The notes under the pieces are model-generated. The model did not search any database. It saw nothing but the letters and a program-made list of their open reading frames with translations, and was not told where the DNA came from. This document shows, in pieces, positions 60,197-64,000 of a stretch of 64,000 nucleotides of DNA. Source of the stretch: Chrysomallon squamiferum (Eukaryota > Mollusca > Gastropoda > Neomphalida > Peltospiridae); the NCBI GenBank assembly GCA_012295275.1, contig CM022665.1, positions 3,884,167-3,948,166 of the forward strand, in the 5' to 3' direction. Numbering within the stretch: position 1 is the stretch's first letter; every line of letters begins with the position of its first letter. The translations under genes and the position numbers were made by a program.

Positions 60197-60525
60197 TTTT
60201 TTTTTTTTTTTTTAAAATGAATAAATGAATATCTTGTTAAAGACAGTTCATCGCGTTTTATTACTGACGGTTATTAGATGTTAAATATATTTCATTTTTA
60301 TTTTTCTGCTCACATAAAAGACGCAAACAGATGCCACCAGTCCATAGGTTACTCTTAACAGTGAGCTGCAAGAGTTCTTTTACAAGTACCTTTTCAAGTC
60401 AAAAAATATTAAGATACTGTTGACTTTTAGAAACGTGGGGCTTTGGCTGGAACGGGAAATATCTTAGATCCGTACTAGTTATCTGTGCCTCGAATACGTG
60501 CTCTAACCACTGAACTAATTTCGGC
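60197..60525 (-). mobile_element. near full-length tRNA-derived SINE, molluscan type
   Basis: On the minus strand it starts at 60525 with GCCGAAATTAGTTCAGTGG, which includes an A box (TAGTTCAGTGG, TRGYNNARNNG) and GTTAGAGCACGTATTCGAGG, the tRNA-like head. It continues through a degenerate B-box region (GGATCTAAGATATTTCCCGT), CAGCCAAAGCCCCACG, a body including AGAGTAACCTATGGACTGG, and a 3' domain TAACCGTCAGTAATAAAACG. It ends in ATTC repeats and an A tail (T run about 60198-60213 on +). The order matches the mollusc SINE I remember; length about 330 bp. It is mutated and presumably inactive. Confidence 0.65.
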
Positions 60526-60955
60526 AAATTACTGTTGATGAAACTGTTGACATTTGCTTTATGACAGTTTAAATAGGTTAATGTAAACTGACTCGTCTGA
60601 CGTGAGGATTACACACCGTGTAGATACGTCAGTTACAGTTCTGACAGATGAAAAATAAAATGGTTTCCAGCTACAACGTTTTTTAGTTATTTGCTCATTC
60701 CGTAACCTTGTTAGGTAAAGATCGTGAGCGACATTTCAAGAGTTTTCAGAAAGAAAATAATTATAAATATATAAACTCGCGCGCGAACACACACACACAC
60801 CTACACACACGCACATATTTAATAAAAACAGAACAAATAAAGTATCGAGTGCATATAGCTATGCAAATGGTTATAAATTAATTTTGTTCACATTGAAAAA
60901 CAAATAGATTTAAAAAGAACAATAACAATAATAATAGTAAAAGTAATAGGTTTTG
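60526..60955. other. non-coding stretch
   Basis: Short CA/CG tract near 60780-60812. Otherwise nothing recognised. Confidence 0.4.
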
Positions 60956-60959
60956 TTTG

Positions 60960-60960
60960 G

Positions 60961-60993
<33 letters not shown>

Positions 60994-61004
60994 GTGTGTG
61001 TGTG
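60960..61004. repeat. (GT)n microsatellite
   Basis: About 43 bp of GT with one TTG interruption. Confidence 0.95.
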
Positions 61005-61890
61005 CTTTTGTGTGCCAAAATAAAGTATTATAGCCCAACACCATTATATTTGCGTATTTTCGTAACATTAACAAAATAACTACAAAAAAATTAATTAAAA
61101 CAGACTTCGGCTCTGCTATCTTATTACTTATTTTAAAAGGCTGTGACCTCTGCGGTCATGCTGAGTACACAAGTAAATAAAGTTTCATTGTTGTGTACCT
61201 AGAAACACGGTGGAGGTCTCCGTTAACCGGGATTACCTTAAATCTCGATGGTTTATTTTACATAACCTTTTAAACATATTCATTGTAAGATTTATACTGA
61301 ACTTATCACCTTTTGATAACAATTTAATATCTGCTTTGCAGAAGCAAACATGTGTAAAAAGTATTTTTTTTTTTTATTTTTATTTTTATTTATTTATTTG
61401 AATAGCAAGCATAATATGTTTGTTCTTTTGACACTAGGTTATCGAAATACTTTGGTTTATCCATTTATACAAGATGCCGGAATCATAATTAATACTGGCA
61501 CATGGCAGAATAGTGTAACGAGTAATTTATAGTGTAATAATAACGATGTGAAAACGGTCATACACTTTCTTTCTTCCATTACATTTAAGTAACATTATCA
61601 CCTTCGTATACTGCCAAACCAATATCGGTGTGCCGATACTGAAACGTACTTAAAACATCAGTAATTAAAACAAGTTTCAGATGTTTCAGGTGAGTGGTAT
61701 AATATCATATAAAACTGACCTCTTTAGTAAAACGTGAACAGATATCAAACATAAAACACAAATAAAATAATTAATAGTAATATTAGGATATTCGTTATAA
61801 TAAGCTCCCATTTTCATAATGTATTGTTTTTAGTTCTTAGTTTTATTTGTTAACTATTATTATTATTTTTGAAAATATATTTTCGTATGT
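61005..61890. other. AT-rich non-coding stretch
   Basis: T/ATTT-rich near 61364-61400. GTTTCAG, ATGTTTCAG, GTGAGTGG at about 61675-61699 resembles the pattern at 59227 and could be a 9-base exon or chance. Confidence 0.35.
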
Positions 61891-62146
61891 GCAGGCTGTA
61901 GTGAAAAGTTTGGATTCATGTCTAGCAGGATTAGTTCTCATTAGGGAATTTGATAGATTGTGGTGTGTGCTTTGCGATCTGTGGGAAGGTACTCTTAGAA
62001 ATAATCCTTTGCTATAGTCAGAAAGATTGGGGGCAGTAGCGGATTTGCTCTCTCGGATATTATTACACAAAACCACATGTTTGACCCGTATGAACTGGTA
62101 CTGCTGAAACGCTGTAGGATGTCAAACAAATATTATTCATTCTTTC
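61891..62146 (+). mobile_element. SINE copy, body and 3' end, molluscan type
   Basis: On the + strand: GGTTTCATG-like TTGGATTCATGTCTAGCAGG, CTGTGGGAAGGTACTC, AATCCTTTGCTATAGTCAGA, GGGGGCAGTAGCGGATTTGC followed by TCTCTC, ACCACATGTTTGACCCGTAT, and a 3' end GTAGGATGTCAAACAAATAT with ATTC-like tail. The order matches the SINE body and 3' domain of the minus-strand copy at 60197-60525. The tRNA head is missing or too mutated to see. Confidence 0.6.
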
Positions 62147-62168
62147 GTCGTTCTCGTTTCTTCTTTTT

Positions 62169-62360
62169 TTTTTCTTCTTCTTCTTCTTCTTCTTCTTCTT
62201 CTTCTTCTTCTTCTTCTTCTTCCTCTCTTCTTCTTCTTCTTCTTCTTATTATTATTACTACTACTACTACTATTATTATTATTATTTATAGAGTAGTAGT
62301 AGTAATTTTAGTATTAATAGACGTAATAAAAGTAGGAGAAGAAGAAGAAGAAGTAATAGA
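62169..62360. repeat. (TTC)n, (ACT)n, (ATT)n, (GTA/GAA)n compound
   Basis: TTC about 62172-62246 with one CCTCTC break, then ACT, ATT, and GTA/GAA units to about 62355. Poly-Ser and Glu/Val frames are its translation. Confidence 0.93.
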
Positions 62361-62795
62361 AATATGACGGTTGTGTTTTTGTTGTATGGTGATTCTGCTG
62401 CTGTTGTTATTGTTTACTTTCATCATTCACAATCATATTATTTACATATTTCTATGTTGCTATTATCGTGGCTGGCCTTTTTTATTTATTGCCTTTCACA
62501 ATGATATTTCAACGGTCACTTGATATACATGCTTCTTGTTCACTAATGAATTAAAGATGGAAACGGACGAAGATATTCAAGCTGCCTATGGGTTCTGTTG
62601 TAACAGTAAATCCACTCGTACACCGTGTAAGAATGTAGAGAACTGTTCTGTTCGGCTGAACCGCCACAAAATGCCAGCTGTCGGTTGTTCTCGTGAACGT
62701 CTTGATAAAAGTATTATTGGTCTCGCTACATTAAATACAGATGTTCATCTTCTTTTATCGGAATGCACGCTGATAAGGTGTTATCTTGCTTGCTA
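62361..62795. other. repeat-poor stretch with an 86-codon frame
   Basis: The + frame 62536-62796 (METDEDIQAAYGFCCNSKST...) is cysteine-containing and non-repetitive, and sits in balanced-composition DNA. It has no recognised domain, no clear splice pair, and no evident promoter. It may be an exon or chance; I cannot tell. Confidence 0.2.
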
Positions 62796-62796
62796 A

Positions 62797-63883
62797 CTTG
62801 TCTGTGAGTGTGGAGTCGGGTTACGTTCAGTAAGGAAAAGAAACACTATGAGCGATTTTACTTCTGCTGAAAATCTTTCTTTCTGAAATGTCACTCGTTT
62901 ATCGGTTTCCATGACAATTCTCAGCCATGTTTGTCCACGCCTGTACATCCAGGTAAGCCTAGAGGTGCAACTGTCCGAAAACGAATTCACTAGGGTCGTG
63001 CATGCGTATTTGCATTTCAAAATAAATAAATAATGATAAAGAAGTAAATAAATAAATGGCCAACTTATAGTCCTGCCATGTTTTACTCTCAGACAGTATC
63101 ATCAAGTTGTTTTCATGTGACCTTCACTCGAGGTCATAACTTCACCAAAAAAATGCTTTCCATGTGATAAAGCAACATGGAAAGAGTTCATTATCTTGGA
63201 GAAATTTTAATTATTTTTATTTTTGTTTTGTTTTGTTTTGTTACTTGCATTTACCATTGGTAATTAGCTAATACTGTACTAATAACTATTAAATATCCAA
63301 GATGTAGTATCATCAGAACCAATATTCCTTTCTCTTTCTTTTCCTTTCACGTTGACCCAGACCCTCAGCATGCGTGTTTTCATATCCGCGCCGAAGTGAA
63401 TAATTGCTAGTTAAATAAACACCAGAAGATAGATATTTTCGCTTTGTCTTCTATCTACCATCTATATCTTTCGACTCATTAAGCAGGTACCATCATGGCA
63501 TGAGAGTTTGGCGTGCGCGCGCATTACTTCTAGACTATTTCTTAATGGACCAAATACTGAACAAACGGAAGCGCCAGAGTGTATGGAGCCGAGTGACGTA
63601 ATCTAATTATAATAATTTATGACACATAGCTGTTTTGAGTTTTGTTGCCCTGCACGAACTTAATTAAGAGAATTGGTGTACGGCTTCAGTTTTTGTAAAG
63701 TTATACCAGTACGTTTGGGAAGTTAAAAATAATGATTTTGATGCCTACTTTCTGTGTTATTTTATTTCAAAAGGAGAAAAACAGTAGGGCAAGCTGTTAA
63801 ATGTTACAAGTAAGGTTCTGTAAATAAATAAATTGAAATTATAAGAGTTATCTTCTGGCTGAGACTCCAAAATATATATCATT
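62797..63883. other. non-coding stretch
   Basis: About 1 kb of mixed sequence including GCGTGCGCGCGCATTAC near 63512-63528. No gene identified. Confidence 0.4.
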
Positions 63884-63898
63884 TATTATTATTATTAC

Positions 63899-63956
<58 letters not shown>

Positions 63957-63985
63957 GTCGTTGTTATTGTTGTTGTTGTTTTATA
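63884..63985. repeat. (ATT)n microsatellite with (GTT)n tail
   Basis: About 70 bp of ATT to 63956, then GTT. Confidence 0.95.
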
Positions 63986-64000
63986 AAAAATGTATGACAA

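Overview
The window is eukaryotic, AT-rich and dominated by simple repeats. It holds no bacterial-type genes, no long open reading frame and no complete gene. The best phylogenetic clue is several copies of a SINE whose tRNA-like head and central 'AAAGATCCTTTGCTG' core I recognise from memory as a widespread molluscan family. Add very long (CT)n/(GA)n, (CA)n, (ATAC)n and (ATT)n tracts, many poly(A)/poly(T) runs, and wide gaps between possible exons. A mollusc is likely, and a cephalopod such as an octopus or squid is my best guess. This is an inference; no database was searched.

Layout. 1-5 kb: an (ACAT)n block and two copies of a ~275-300 bp dispersed repeat (family A). 5-24 kb: microsatellites, the first copy of a second dispersed repeat that carries its own (CT)n tail (family B, 9.5 and 22.9 kb), a decayed 30-bp minisatellite (13 kb), one plausible spliced exon (19.26-19.44 kb) and a CpG-containing, repeat-poor block (20.6-21.3 kb). 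24-39 kb: a decayed hAT-like MITE, a 27-bp-stem hairpin (28.4 kb), a tRNA-derived retroposon (32.5 kb), a diverged 50-bp tandem repeat (35.7 kb), a promoter-like block with CCAAT, ETS and YY1 motifs (37.3-37.45 kb) and a second plausible exon (38.98-39.05 kb). 39.3-49.4 kb: one large inverted duplication with arms of 4,984 and 5,036 bp around a 35-bp spacer. 49.4-64 kb: a third, weaker exon candidate, more decayed tandem repeats, a homeobox/SOX-motif-rich repeat (56.9 kb), and two fairly complete SINE copies in opposite orientations (60.2-60.5 and 61.9-62.15 kb).

Genes. The only coding evidence is a few short candidate exons on the + strand with good splice signals (19262-19437, 38983-39045, 49765-49829; weaker at 6236-6300 and 27442-27487). 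I could not assign a protein family to any of them. If real, most of the window is intron of one or more + strand genes, but the phases of the three best exons do not all join, so at least one is wrong or intermediate exons are missing. Almost every long open frame in the window is a translated microsatellite.

The most unusual object is the near-perfect 10-kb palindrome. It is either a genuine inverted segmental duplication or a fold-back or haplotype-join artefact, and its scattered substitutions and internal length changes allow a test.
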